This document shows, piece by piece, positions 22,501-33,893 of a stretch of 64,000 bases of DNA. The DNA is taken from the NCBI GenBank assembly GCA_037349315.1, contig JBAIAC010000023.1, forward strand, positions 40,597,501-40,661,500, given 5' to 3'. Made by a program: the position numbers and the translations under genes. This stretch comes from Chelydra serpentina (Eukaryota; Chordata; Testudines; Chelydridae). The notes below the pieces were generated by a model. It was not told where the DNA came from. It made no database searches and was given only the letters and a program-made list of their open reading frames with translations. How positions within the stretch are numbered: the stretch's first letter is position 1; each line of letters opens with the position of its first letter.

Positions 22501-23246
22501 ATTACTTTGGGGATTAAACTGCTCCTGGATTCTAAATTAGTGAAGGAAGTGAGGTGGGTCTGCACTGCACCCTCTTACGTGCCCTCAGATGCGGGGCTAT
22601 AAGGAAACTCATAGTGCATGTGCAGCCTCAGACACTGCTGACCACAAAAATCCAGACGTCCGCACATGCAAACCAGCAGTAGGGATCTATACAGGCAACC
22701 AGCTCACACAGCCACAGTTACTGTTCTTAGGTACTCATTTTGAAGGGAAGCTTGTTTTACACTACATGGCCCCCCTCGTTTTAAACCACCTCATTAGAAT
22801 TAATTCGATCAAACCTGAGCTATGCAAACAACAAAGCAAATTTAAAAACTCTGATTTCATGTAATTCTTGCCCTGCTTCTCGGGCAAGCAGGGGAATAAA
22901 ATGCTAATAGTAAACTCATGCAGCAGCTCATGTTGCAAAACTTAAGGCGGCATAAAATTGAACATTTTAACATTTGCTGGTTTTGCTTTTAAAATCTGGG
23001 ACTAATGATTTCTGAGAGAGTTAATGTCTAGTCGCTGTGGTTTGGCTGGTAGAAACATTGAATCGATCTTCAGTAGAAAGATATCATTAAGTACCCCTTA
23101 GCCTGGCAATTCTGGGTTGTGATGGTGACAATAAATGAGAGAAAGCAACACGGGAGGAAGACGTATCAGGAAGAGCCAGAAGCTAGAAGAAGACAGTAAG
23201 AGTTCAGCATTTCACGGCAACAGCCCTGAAGAGGAGCAGAAGGAAG
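19581..23246. other. Intergenic stretch between P450 relics
   Basis: A GA simple repeat lies near 19658-19676. The minus strand of 20930-22010 has a possible poly-A signal (complement of TTTTATTATCAC near 21163) and may be an old LTR, but I could not define ends. A SINE end fragment is at 22178-22258. No gene was recognised. Confidence 0.4.
22178..22258 (+). repeat. SINE 3' fragment
   Basis: It begins TTGGGGATTGGTCATGCTTT and runs through GGACTAGATGACCTCCTGAG to the ATTCTATGA tail, matching the 3' half of the SINE at 711-891. Confidence 0.8.
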
Positions 23247-23422
23247 ATATTTGTGTTAAGTCAAGTTTTTAATAGCTTTGGCTGTGTTTCGTATGACATT
23301 GTAATTTCTAAAGCTGCGATGGCTGGCCAGGTAGCCAGTTATCAGCTGGACAAATGCCTAATCATATAGTTGGGAACATGTGGGAGTTGGGTTTTAAACG
23401 TGATCATGAGATTCGTCTTAAG
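23247..23422 (+). pseudogene. Orphan CYP2 exon 1, copy D, decayed
   Basis: The sequence aligns along its length with exon 1 of copy B and orphan copy C. The start codon is ATA, the hinge region carries indels and a TAG, and the length is about 176 bp against 171. The 3' end still reads GTTGGGAACATGTGGGAG and then a readable RDHEIRLK, followed by an intact AAG/GTATTT donor. Older than copy C. No further exons follow; a DIRS fragment begins 170 bp downstream. Confidence 0.75.
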
Positions 23423-23589
23423 GTATTTATTTATTTTCATATAATGAATAAATTGACAGTGATTGAGAACATATTTAAATGATCAGTAAGGTACTTTTCA
23501 TGCTAAGGAAAGTTTTATCCAAAATGTGTGTATGACAGTAAACTGGGGTCAGAAATGCCATTACCTATTAATATGGAACGTTGAGCACT

Positions 23590-25706
23590 TATGTCAAACC
23601 CGAAATGTGAAATATTTTGTTCCAGGGGAATACAGAGTCCAGGTTCTCAGGGAGATGCCTTCGTAATCCCCTGGACTCAGGGCCTATTGAACACTTATGC
23701 ACTCAATTCCTCTCATCTCACATGTGTGAAGGAAAATCAAACAGGGCAAGGCATCAGTCATCCCAATGGCCCTGGTGTGGCCCAGGCAATGCTGGTTCAT
23801 GGAAATCAGAAATCTCTCACTGACATCTCCTACCTCTTCTACCAGATTTAATTGCGCAGAACGGGACAACATTTCATCCCGATTTGTCCTCGCTACACCT
23901 TACGGCAAGGAAGCTGTCTGGCTAACAGACATGGAGGAGAATTGTTCTGCTGATGTGCAGAGCATACTGATTCAGTGCAGTAAGCAGTCCAAGAAGGGCA
24001 ATTTATTCTGCAGAATGGAAGGGTTTTTCATCCTTGTCTTGCCAACTTAATCTTCCTCTGCGAGAGACGTCAATCCTTCATATCCTTGAGTAGCTATTAT
24101 CCTTAGCAACCTCTGGCTTGTCTGTAAGCTCATTACATGTTTATTTGGCTACTATCTCAGTGCATCATTCAGCGATCTAAAACCATACCATTTCCCCCCC
24201 TCATCCTTCAGTTAGTTTGTAAAATATCTGAGAGTTTTTGCTCCAATGCAATAACCCTCTCCATTATGGAGTCTTAATCTGGTGCTTCCCAGGCTTGATG
24301 GGACCTCCGTTTGCACAGTTAGCCTCATGCTCTGTTACTCCATTTGCCTACGAAGAATGGTATTCCTCGTGGCAATTATATCAGCATGCAGAGTCTGTGC
24401 ATTGCAAGCCCTTATGGCAGGACCTACCCCATATATGATTTTTCACAGGGATAAAGTTACACTCCACCATTTCAATTAGTCCATTCACTTACCTGTTCCT
24501 CCCTTCTCCCCTTTCCCCCCAAAGCCTCATTCATTCAAGCATGGGGCTGCATTACATACTCTAGATGTCCTCTGAGCTCTGTCATTTTATCTGATTAGAA
24601 CAAAACCATTCAGGCAGTCCCTTAGGCTATAGATTTCTATTGCTCAGAGATGCCAGGGTCAGACCGTCTCAGCCCTGAGAGTATCGAACTGGGGGTCTTG
24701 CTGCATAAAGTTAAGTTATGAGGTGACCAATTTAGAACTCCCAGATCATGTAAGGTCACATGGTACCAGAGACTGGCCACTTCTGTAGCCTCTTTTAGGG
24801 GAATGCCCATAGCTGATCTATGGAGGTATACTTGGAGTAACATACATACTCTCACCAGCCATTACTCTTTAGTTCAGGCTCCTTGTTCAAATGCCCAATT
24901 TGGCAGGATGGGGTTTCAGTCTTTGCTGAATTAAACTTGTGGTACCCTCCTTGGTCTATTTCATACTGCTTAGGAATCACCAGAAGTGGACCACATGTCC
25001 AGAAGCACTTGAAGAAGAAAAGGTGCTCACTTACCATTAGTATCTGGAGTTCCTTGAGATGTGGTGTTTACATGTGTTCCACGACCCATCCTGTTTTACG
25101 GCTACTGTCGAAGCCAATAGCCTGGATTTGATAGTGGCACAGAAACTGAGGGTTGGCTGGTCACTCTGCCTCCTTTATGCCCTTGAGTTGGAGGGGCACG
25201 AGGTCCTCAAAGAAGCAGGTGTGACCCACAGACACTGCCGGGTAAAGTGTTTGGCTCTTGAGCGCACGGGGCGCGTGCATGCCGGAAGTGGAAGGCATAT
25301 AGGGAATGTCTACACAGACAGAGGTATAAAACCCCATGGCTGATCTGGATCTGCTGATAGACACCCGGGGCTTAAGCTCTGGAGCTGAAAAATCGCTGTG
25401 TAGACGTTTCTGCCGGAGTGAAGGGTCCCAGAGCTCGGGTTCCAGCCTGAATGCAAATGTCTACACCGTGATTTTTTCAGCCCCGGAGCCTGAGCGCCGT
25501 GAGCCCGAGTCAGCTGACCTGGACCAGCCACAGGTGTGCCGTGGGTCTTTTATCCCTGTGCAGACAGACTCATGGACTCACGGACGCGGCTGATAAAATC
25601 TCAAATCAAGAGGGCATGGGCATGTGGGTATCCTGACGTGGAGAACCCATAGGGGGACACATCTTGAAGAACTCAAGTTACTGTACAAGGTAAGTAACCT
25701 TTCCTT
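23590..25706 (+). mobile_element. Decayed DIRS fragment (3' half)
   Basis: It aligns by eye with the distal half of DIRS element 2: the methyltransferase-like region (TGGTGTGGCCCAGGCAATGC at 23772), the tyrosine-recombinase N-terminal part (23920-24040) and core (24240-24480), and the segment around 24510-24650. The internal complementary region is at about 25000-25085, and a right end at about 25660-25706 reads CATCTTGAAGAACTCAAG. Many stops and frameshifts. A miniature element at about 25300-25600 interrupts the right repeat. It belongs to an older subfamily than elements 1-3. Confidence 0.75.
25300..25600. mobile_element. Miniature DNA transposon inside DIRS right end
   Basis: It starts near GGGAATGTCTACACAG and ends near CCTGTGCAGACAG, with an internal TGTGTAGACG and TGTCTACACCG pair. 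The terminal style matches the other GTCTACAC-type miniature elements. Boundaries are approximate. Confidence 0.45.
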
Positions 25707-25966
25707 TCCATGAGAGTTCTCAGTTTCTGTGAAAACTTTCCCAAGGGCTTTCTCCCAGCCCTTCATCAAATTATATAATTAACCTTCAAACTGGTTTTAC
25801 CTTTACACAGAACATTTATGCAGCGGAGGCAGGCCAGTCTCACTGGGAGCTTAGAGGTTAAGGTCTGGTGGGTAAGGTTTGGCTAGTAGAAAGATTGGCT
25901 TATTCTCCAATACAAAGGTCTTATTAAATACACATGAATTTTGCAATTTGCCACTCTGATGATGGG

Positions 25967-25973
25967 TATAAAA
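25967..25973 (+). promoter_or_regulatory. TATA box of CYP2 copy B
   Basis: TATAAAA in GGGTATAAAAGCAGGG, 137 bp upstream of the ATG at 26110. This would place transcription start near 26000 and leave a leader of roughly 110 bases. It is the only strong TATA near exon 1. It lies about 260 bp downstream of the end of the DIRS fragment. Confidence 0.7.
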
Positions 25974-26109
25974 GCAGGGAATCACAGGGAGAAGGAGAGA
26001 GGTAGATAGAAGGGGATTAAAGCCTATTTAGGAAGAACTGGAACCTCAAAAAAAGGCGGAGAGTTCAGACCTGACCACAGAATGGACAGACAGACAGAGC
26101 AGCAGGGCG

Positions 26110-26280
26110 ATGTTGGGGATAAGTGAGTTTTTAGTAGCTCTGGTCATCTCTCTCTTTGTTGTGCAATTTCTGAAACTGAAGTGGGCATGTAACCGGCTTC
26201 CTCCTGGACCAACTCCCCTCCCGCTCATCGGCACCATGTGGCAGATGGATTTCAAACGCCAGCATGAGACTCTCGTTAAG
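26110..26280 (+). CDS. Copy B exon 1
   Basis: 57 codons from ATG 26110 to a GTATTG donor. It encodes a membrane anchor (LVALVISLFVVQFLKLKW) followed by the hinge RLPPGPTPLPLIG, ending QHETLVK. The start is chosen because it is the only ATG ahead of the anchor and aligns with the ATG of orphan copy C. Confidence 0.92.
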
Positions 26281-27553
26281 GTATTGTGAGTGTGTGTCCA
26301 AATATAACCAAGTAAATGATAAAATTAGCAAAAGGCAGCAGCTGTAGAATAAGGCACTTCTGTGTGCTAAATACCTTTTCATCTGGCTTGTGTATGGGAT
26401 AGTAAATGATGGCCTTAAATTCCATTACCTGTTAGTGTGGAAAGTGTGAATTTAATGACATCCGCTGAGCAGAAGATTGAATGAGAACGAAGTATTCCTG
26501 ACTCCGCAAAAAGAATTGACTTGCTTAAAGGGGGTGGGTTCAAACCCTGGTAGGTCATGAGTAGGCTCCTAAATTTATATGTAACTACCTAAATCAAGTG
26601 AGATGATATTTTGAGGTGCTGAGCTCCCCCAAGTCCCACTGAAGTCGATGGGAGCTGCAGGTGTTAAATATGGGTTTATTGAGGCACACACAATTTCATC
26701 AGGCAGACGGAATAGCCGCATTGCGAGACAGAAAGATCTTTTTCAAACACCAATGACAGAAATTATTGCAAAGAGAGAGGCAGCAAATGACCAGTGGCAT
26801 TAGGCAGAAATTTGCCCTTTATACAAGTTCTGGAGTGAATGTCCCCTTACAACATGCCGAGAAATCTGGTTGCTTTAAAGGATTCAGAAAACGGGCAGGT
26901 GAGAGGAACGGTGTGTGATGGGGAAATAAATTAATAGGGACGTTTCTGTGCACTGGGCTGTTTATAATTTGACGGTAGCTCTAAAGGAGAAAATGAGATG
27001 CTTCAATGAGCTTATAGGTAGGTCATTAGGAAGACTGAGATGCATGAGACTGCCCAGCATTATCGCATATAACTAACCCTGTGACTCCAAGGGACACTAA
27101 TAAGTCTCCCGTGAACGTCAGTTACCACCTTTATTCAGTGTGTTTTAGATGCAATGTTTACACCGGGTGTTGGAAGAGACACCACAGAATTGTTCCCTTA
27201 ATTGGAAGGCACAAGCCGTTCTACTCCTGGGGACGTCTGTCCAATCATGAGGTGAAATTCACCTGTAGGTAACTCTAATCCCATTCCGTACAAGACATTT
27301 AAACAGCATCCCCATGACACAGCTGCTGAGACATCCTGTCGAATGAGAGAGTATGGTCTTATCTCAGTCAGCTATGATGCTTTTCTGACTTTAGCTCGTC
27401 TTTCGCCATGGTTCGGGGTTTCACTGCAAATGTTTCTACAGCGCCCTCTTTCTCCCCCACCCCCAAGAGAGCGTCCTGAAGTAAGCTGGGCAGTTGATTC
27501 ATTGTGTACAGTTTTTCTGACTTGTGGTTTTCTGGCACTGATGATGTCTCTAG
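26281..27553. other. Copy B intron 1
   Basis: Nothing recognised except a short piece near 26600-26660 that resembles an old dispersed amniote repeat. Confidence 0.5.
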
Positions 27554-27716
27554 TTGGCACAGATTTACGGGAACATCTTCACCTTGTGGATGGGACATAT
27601 TCCTGTCATCATACTGAATGGATTCTCAACTGTGAAAGATGGCCTGACTGTCCACTCTGAAGATGTCTCTGGCCGGCCAACAACCCCTTTCTTTTGGAAA
27701 ATGGCCGGAGGAAAGG
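27554..27716 (+). CDS. Copy B exon 2
   Basis: 163 bp, the canonical length, after TCTCTAG and before GTAACA. It encodes LAQIYGNIFTLWMGHIPVII and ends SGRPTTPFFWKMAGGKG. The GRP motif with aromatic residues after it is typical of CYP2 exon 2. Confidence 0.92.
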
Positions 27717-28300
27717 GTAACATTTTATTTCCCTATAAACTATACAGGAAAAATAAGTTCACAGGATCCTTTAAGTGTGGCTGCTCCCTGCTTCCATAGT
27801 CATCTCCCCATGGGAATGCTGGTTCAAATGGTTAAAATCACTACAAGAATAACTTTTCTGATGCTAATCAATGAGGCAAACAACCACTGAATAGAACTGA
27901 GGAGCAAAATCCTGACTAATAACAAGTTTGTGTGAAGCATAAGCCAGGAATGTGAACATCAGCTGGCATTACTCCCATTGTACATACGCTTTACACAGTA
28001 CTAGTTCTGTGATAGTTATCTAATGTGGTGGCTTTTTAACCTGGGCAGGATCTTCTCACCTGCTGGGCTTCAGGTCAGATCCCTGCACTGTCAGTCAAAC
28101 ACAACCATCCTTGCCCTTTTATTCTTGCTTTGCACTGCAGCAAATCTCACCCTGTGGAATTCCCCTCCTCTCTAGAATTCCTGGGGTGGGTTCCCAGCTG
28201 TAGAATTACATGGTTTTGGATCACAAATGATTTAGGAAACTGCATCCTGAGTTTTTGAAGCCCCACTTTCTATTTCTCGTATAAGAGCAACAAAACCCTC
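27717..28300. other. Copy B intron 2, left part
   Basis: Nothing recognised before the solo LTR that starts at 28301. Confidence 0.5.
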
Positions 28301-29051
28301 TGTTGTCAGACAGCTACCGGTGGGGTGCTCTGCTCTGTTCAGTGTTGATATCAGTCAGCTGCGTGCGTGTGTTCCCTCTGTGTGCTGCCCCGGCTCTGCG
28401 CAGATAGCTGACACAGCAGACCCAAGAGAACCCCCAATGACCACAGACTCTAGTAAGGTACGAAGGCACGTCGGCCAGGTTTATTGTCAAACGAAGCACA
28501 GGAATAGTTTCCTGTAGACTCTACAGGACATACTACGAATATGTGCCCCCTGGCAATAGACCGGCTCAGTCAGTGGTGGGACTTTCCACTGTCCCCTAGG
28601 CCAGACAAAGACACTGCCCCAGGGACACATTCTTATACACAGGTACAAACAAGTTACATAACGCGCCTGACGTATTGAGGTGCAACCCTTCTACGTAGCA
28701 AGGTACAACCCCTCTACGCAGTAAGGTGCCGCTTCTCACCTTGTACATGTTGGTTTGAACAAAACAACTCTATCTATCATATTACCCTTTTGCCCCTATC
28801 TTTAGAATGGATCAGCCTGTTCCTTGTTATCTGTGTGGAATGTACAAGTGTTCTGGTACCTTTTAGGTTTGTGTACTTTTGCAACATCAGCCCTTTCCTT
28901 GCCAGCTTTTGTGAGCAGGGCCTGCCTCTGGCTCACAGCTTAACTTTGCTTTATGTTAGCAAAGTCTTAACCATTACTTTAGTTCAGGCCTCAGATCTCA
29001 TACTGGGCCTCTGATACAAGGTTTTATGTTTCAGGGCCTCATCTTACTACA
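28301..29051 (-). mobile_element. Solo LTR of endogenous retrovirus type
   Basis: 751 bp starting TGTTGTCAGACAG and ending CTTACTACA on the plus strand. It is flanked by near-identical CCCTC (28296-28300) and CCCTT (29052-29056). The minus strand has AATAAA (complement of GTTTATTGTC near 28480), suggesting minus orientation. No internal coding region is present. It lies in intron 2 of copy B and ends 187 bp before exon 3. Confidence 0.65.
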
Positions 29052-29238
29052 CCCTTGACATCAGGGACTTTTCTGAAGTTGTCACAAGCCTTGTCACATC
29101 TGTGGCCAGATAAAGGAGTTCAGCTAGGAGTCACATTCTTCTGCATTTACCTCTCCTGTTAGATAATTTAATTTAGATTGAACTGTTACTATGTGAAGGA
29201 TTTTGCTTTATATAAACAACAATTCTCAATGGCCTCAG

Positions 29239-29388
29239 GTATTTTTTTCACAAATGGTCACACCTGGAAGCAGCAGAGACGCTTCGGGTTGATGACCCTG
29301 CGGAACCTGGGGCTGGGCAAGAAAGGCCTGGAGCACCGAATCCAAGAGGAGGCCTGTCACCTGGTGGATTACTTAATGAGTGAGAGAG
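29239..29388 (+). CDS. Copy B exon 3
   Basis: 150 bp, canonical, encoding [20 protein letters not shown] and on to HLVDYLMSERG. The helix C tryptophan and both arginines are present, unlike in copy A. Confidence 0.92.
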
Positions 29389-29650
29389 GTATGCCATTGC
29401 CAGCATAGCTGGGTCTTTTCACTTCCAGAAGCATGTCTCTGTCATGCCAGCAAGAGGAGAGAATTCCAGGCCCCAGATGGCTAGATGTGGGCAGAGTTAA
29501 CACCAGTGCTTTACCTGATCGCAAGTGTTGATACAATCTGAACACACATAAGTAACAGGTTTCAGAGTGGTAGCCTTGTTGGTCTGTATCAGCAAAAACA
29601 ACGAGGAGTCCTTGTGGCACCTTAGAGACTAACACATGTATTTGGGCATA

Positions 29651-29690
29651 AGCTTTCGTGGGCTAAAACCCACTTCATCAGATGCATGGA
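29651..29690 (-). ncRNA. Hammerhead-ribozyme-like motif in Penelope terminal repeat
   Basis: On the minus strand CTGATGA (29675-29681) is followed by the stem AGTGGG, loop, CCCAC, and then GAAA (29654-29657). This is the conserved core layout of hammerhead ribozymes, which are known from the terminal repeats of Penelope-like elements. The bases expected at the cleavage side do not fit well, so this copy is probably inactive. Confidence 0.55.
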
Positions 29691-30173
29691 CTGAAAAATA
29701 CAGTAAGCGTTGTGTTTTTATATTTTTATATATATATATCACATGAAAAGATGGGAGTTGCCTTACCAAGTGGGAGGGTCCGTGCTAATGAGGCCAAGTC
29801 AGTTAAGGTGGAAGTGGCCTATTCTCAACTGTTGACAAGAAGCGGTGAATATCAAGAGAGGGGAAATTACATTTGTATTGCTAACGAGGCCAATGCAATC
29901 AAGGTGGATGTCGGCCATTTGCAACAGTTGACAAGAAGGTGTGAGTATCAGCAGAGGGAAAATTACTATTTGTAGTGACCCATCCACTCCCAGTCTTTAT
30001 TCAGGCCTAATTTGATGGTGTACAGTTTGCAAATTAATTCCAGTTCTGCAATTTCTTGTTGAAGTCTGTTTTTGAAGGTTTTTTATTGAAGAATTGCCAC
30101 TTTTAAGTGTGTTATTGAGTGTCCAGGGAGGTTGAAGTGTTCTCCTACTGGTTTTTGAATGTTACAATTCTTG

Positions 30174-30468
30174 GGGCTAGTCTACACTACCCGCCCGATT
30201 CGGCGGGTAGCAATCGATCTTCTGGGGATCGATTTATCGTGTCTCATCTAGACGCGATAAATCGATCCCAGAAGCGCTCCCCTTCGACTCCGGTACTCCA
30301 GCCCGACGCGAGGAGGAAGCAGTCGACGGGAGAGCGCCAGCCTTCGATTTTTGCAGGGTCCACATGAGGTAAGTCGAGCGAGGTACGTCGACTTCAGCTA
30401 CGTTATTCATGTAGCTGAAGTTGCGTACCTTACTTCGACCCCCCCCCCCCTGTAGTGTAGACCAGCCC
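30174..30468. mobile_element. Palindrome-rich miniature element, PIF/Harbinger type
   Basis: It starts GGGCTAGTCTACACTAC and ends GTAGTGTAGACCAGCCC. Two internal hairpins are evident: ATCGATTTATCG against CGATAAATCGAT, and CTTCAGCTAC against GTAGCTGAAG. TAA follows at 30469-30471; the matching left base triplet is TTG. The related copy at 49084-49379 has clear TAA duplications, which supports the class. Confidence 0.7.
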
Positions 30469-30654
30469 TAAATGTCTGATTTGTGTCCATTTATTCTTTT
30501 GCATAGGGACTGTCTGGTTTGGCCAATGTACATGCCAGAGGGGCATTGCTGGCACATGATGGCATATATCACATTGGTAGATGTGCAGGTGAGGTGGAAA
30601 TTGTTGAAATCCTGATGGAATTCCTCAAGGGCATATCTATTCAAAGGACATCAT

Positions 30655-30815
30655 CATAAGACCTAACCACATCAGCCACACCATCAGGGGCTTGGTCAAC
30701 TGCACATCTACCAATGTGATATAAGCCATCACGTGCCAGCAATGCCCCTCTGCCATGTACATTGGCCAAACCAGACCGTCTCTACACAGTCATTATACAG
30801 AAGGTCTTTAAACAT
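30655..30815 (+). mobile_element. Penelope-like fragment, opposite orientation
   Basis: The plus strand reads CACATCTACCAATGTGATAT and then GCCATGTACATTGGCCAAAC, the GIY-YIG coding region in forward orientation. With the minus-strand fragment just upstream it forms an inverted pair of the same Penelope segment. Confidence 0.7.
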
Positions 30816-30989
30816 GAACTTTCCCAAAATTATTTTATTTGAACTAGAGCCGATCTTTAAAAAAAAAAAATCCAATCTTTATTTAAAAATTGCCATGGTG
30901 GAGAATCAACCCTGAACCTTGGTAAATTATTCCAGTGGTTAATTACCCTCGCTGTTAAGATTTATTTTATTTTTTTATTTCCCGTCTGA

Positions 30990-32450
30990 ATTTGTCTAGC
31001 TTCAACTTCTAACCATTGGATCTTGTTATACCTTTGTCTGCTAGTTTGAAGAGCCCGTTATTACATCTTTGTTCCTCGAGTAGATACTTACAGATTGTAA
31101 TCAAGTCACCCCTTAACCTTCTTTAAAATAAACAGATTGAGCTCTCTGAGTCTATCACTACAAGGCAGGTTTTCTAATCCTTGAGTCATTTTTGTGGCTC
31201 TTCTCTCAACTCTCTCCAATGTATCAACATCTTTCTTGAATTGTGGCCGCCAGAACTGGACACGGGATTCCAGCAACAGTAGCACTAGTGCCAAATACAG
31301 AGGTAAAATAACCTCTCTGCTCCCACTCGAGGTTCCCCTGTTTATGCATCCCAGGGTTGCATTAGTCCTTTTGGCCACAGCATGGCACTGGGAGCCCATG
31401 GTCAGCTGATTATCACCGCAATCCCCAAATCTTTTTCACAGTCACTGCTTCCCAGGATAGAGTCCCCCATCCTGTAAGTATGGTCTGCATCCTTTGTTCC
31501 CGGATGTATACGTTTACATTTCACTGTTAAAATGCATATGGTTTGCTTGCACTTCCCTTCCCAAACGATCGTGACCTGTCTTCATTATTCACCACTCCCC
31601 CAATCTTTGACATTTACAAACTTCATGAGGAATTATTTCTTTTCTTTTTTTCAAGTCATGTTAAATAACGTAGGGCCAACAACCAATCCTTGTTGTACCC
31701 CACTAGAAAAACACACGCTCAATGACGATTCCCCATTTACAGTTACATTCTGAGACCTATCAATTAGCCATTTTTATATCCATTTAATGTGTGCTGTGAT
31801 AATTTTGTATTGTTCATATTTTTTAACCAAACTGTCATGCAATACCAAGTCAAATGCCTTACAGAATTCTAAGTTTATTACATCAACACTAACAGCTTTA
31901 TCAAGCTACACTTGTAATCTCATCAGAAAAAGATAAGTTAATTTGACAGGATCTATTTTCCCTAAACCTGTGTTGATTGACATTATTTATATTATTCGCC
32001 TTTAATTCTTTGTTAATCAAGTCCTGTATTAGCTGCTCCCTTTTCTTGCCTGACATCTATGGGTTCAGTGTCAGAGTGACAGACATATAATTGCCTGCCC
32101 TTTTAAAATATTGGTACAACATTAGCATTCTCCCACTCTTTTGGAACTTCCCCAGTGTTCCAAGTGTTGTTGAAAATCAACATTAATGCTCCAGCAAGCT
32201 CCTCAGCCAGCTCTTTTAGAAGTTTTGGATGCAGATTATCAAGACCTTCTGACTTTCATAGCTGCTACTTAACATCCTCCTGAGTTACTGTTGGAATGGA
32301 AAGTGTTTCATCATCATATATGACTACATCTTCTCTTTCTTTCCCCAAATATAGAACAGAAATATTAGCTGAATACTTCTGCCTTTTCTGCATTATTACT
32401 GACAGTCCTACCATTTCCATCTAGCAATGGATCAATACCCTTTCAGGAAT
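30990..32450 (-). mobile_element. CR1 LINE fragment, diverged
   Basis: The minus strand encodes pieces such as KKVDTLERVERRATKM-like sequence (31106-31399: FKKDVDTLERVERRATKMTQ) and, further left to right, CR1 reverse-transcriptase segments with stops. It is older than the CR1 at 51225. It lies in intron 3 of copy B. Confidence 0.8.
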
Positions 32451-32977
32451 CCATCCTAGAAGTGATCAAGACCTGGATAAATGCAGTGAGGGCAGACTAT
32501 GACAGGGCACAGCCACAGTCTCCTTACTGGATTTACAACAGATGAAAACAAAAAAAGCAGCGTTGGCTATTGCTTCTACCTGCACCTTCAAACACAGCCG
32601 GGGATCCAGCAGGACCCCAAACCTGAGCACTTTTCTAGCAAAAGTTGGCCAAACCTTTTCATTACCACCAACTGATCCGGGTTTAGAGGCAGACGGCTGG
32701 GGGCTGCTGAAGCACCTTTGAAAACCAGGCCACAGTTAGTTTGGTGTCTAAATATGGAGTTAGGAACCTACTTATATCAAATCAATTTTGGGCAATGAGT
32801 GCATGGAGAGTGCTTGACCCCCCCCAGTACCACAGAATCAAAACCATTCGAAATGAGAGAGCCCTGCTGCCTCTCACACTCCCTCTTCAGTGGCCTGTGC
32901 ACGATTCATCTCTTAGTAGGGGGAGGGAGGAGCAGTGTTGGGAATGTCAATGTGAATTCCGATCACTATTTTTGCAG

Positions 32978-33128
32978 GAGAGCCCCTGGAAAAATCGTCC
33001 ATTCGGTCTCCAACGTGGTTGCGGCTGTGATGTTTGGACATCACTTTTCCATTGAGGACAAAAATTTCCAGCAGCTGATTGAAAACAATGATTACATGCT
33101 CAAATATGGGGGCAGCATCGGCGAGATG
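32978..33128 (+). pseudogene. Copy B exon 4 with 10-bp deletion
   Basis: Between TTTTTGCAG and GTGAGT the exon is 151 bp; copy A and the family standard are 161. Downstream of the anchor VHSVSNVVAAVMFGH the two copies have the same 132 bp, while upstream copy B has 19 bp and copy A 29. In the frame set by exon 3, translation reads about 16 aberrant residues and stops at TGA 33028-33030. Neither the alternative acceptor at 32981 nor the alternative donor in exon 3 restores phase. Confidence 0.88.
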
Positions 33129-33225
33129 GTGAGTATATACAAGCGCTTCTCAGTATTTTATCTGTATCCCAAGCAAAGCGAGGTTTCTCCCCCAACAAAG
33201 AAGGAAGTGAGAGGAAGAGGGAGAA

Positions 33226-33527
33226 AACTTGTTCATCTTAGCCTCTAAGGATAGAACAAGAAGCAATGAGCTTAAAGTGCAGCAAGGGAGGTTTAGGTTG
33301 GACATTAGGAAAAAGTTCCTAACTGTCAGGGTGGTTAAACACTGGAATAAACTGCCCAGGGAGGTTGTGGAATCTCCATCTCTGGAGATATTTAAGAGTA
33401 GGTTAGATAAATGTCTATCAGGGATGGTCTAGACAGTATTTGGTCCTGCCATGAGGGCAGGGGGCTGGACTCGATGACCTCTTGAGGTCCCTTCCAGCCC
33501 TAGAATCTGTGAATCTATGAATCTCCG
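33226..33527 (+). mobile_element. CR1 LINE 3' end, forward
   Basis: It begins about 100 bp after exon 4. The open frame at 33229-33432 reads [20 protein letters not shown] and [20 protein letters not shown], the C-terminal end of CR1 ORF2, followed by the 3' untranslated tail with GGACTCGATGACCTCTTGAG and ATCTATGA repeats. Confidence 0.9.
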
Positions 33528-33625
33528 TATTGAGGAGTTTACTACGTATTATACAGTCAGTGAGGGCTGGTGTACAACATGGTGGAGTAAAGAAGGTTTC
33601 AGGTTTTTGGAGTAAATGGAATCTT

Positions 33626-33893
33626 AGGCTTTGTCTACACTGCACTTTCGTCGTTCAGAGACATGAAACCCCCTCGCCCCCAAATGACAAAAGTTTTACC
33701 GACAAAAAGCGCCGGTGTGGACGGTGCTTTCTTCCACCGACAAAGCTGCCGCCTCTCGTTGGGGGTGGGTTCATTTTGGCGGCGGGAGAGCTCTCTCCCG
33801 CTGACAAAGAGCGGCTACTCTGCGCTCCTTTTAGTGGCACGGCTGTAGCGGCACAACTGTGTCACTAAAAGGTGCGTAGTGGAGACATAGTCT
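33626..33893. mobile_element. Miniature DNA transposon
   Basis: It starts AGGCTTTGTCTACACTGC and ends GCGTAGTGGAGACATAGTCT, imperfect inverted termini. The GC content is higher than the intron around it. No coding capacity. Confidence 0.6.

Larger units (their letters stand above)
29555..30605 (-). mobile_element. Penelope-like retroelement fragment
   Basis: The left end carries the shared terminal segment CACCTTAGAGACTAACAC and AGCTTTCGTGGGCTAAAACC. The right part (30490-30600) is the reverse complement of the GIY-YIG coding region seen intact at 46935-47330 (CCAATGTACATGCCAGAGGG). It is interrupted by the miniature element at 30174-30468. No intact frame. Confidence 0.75.
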
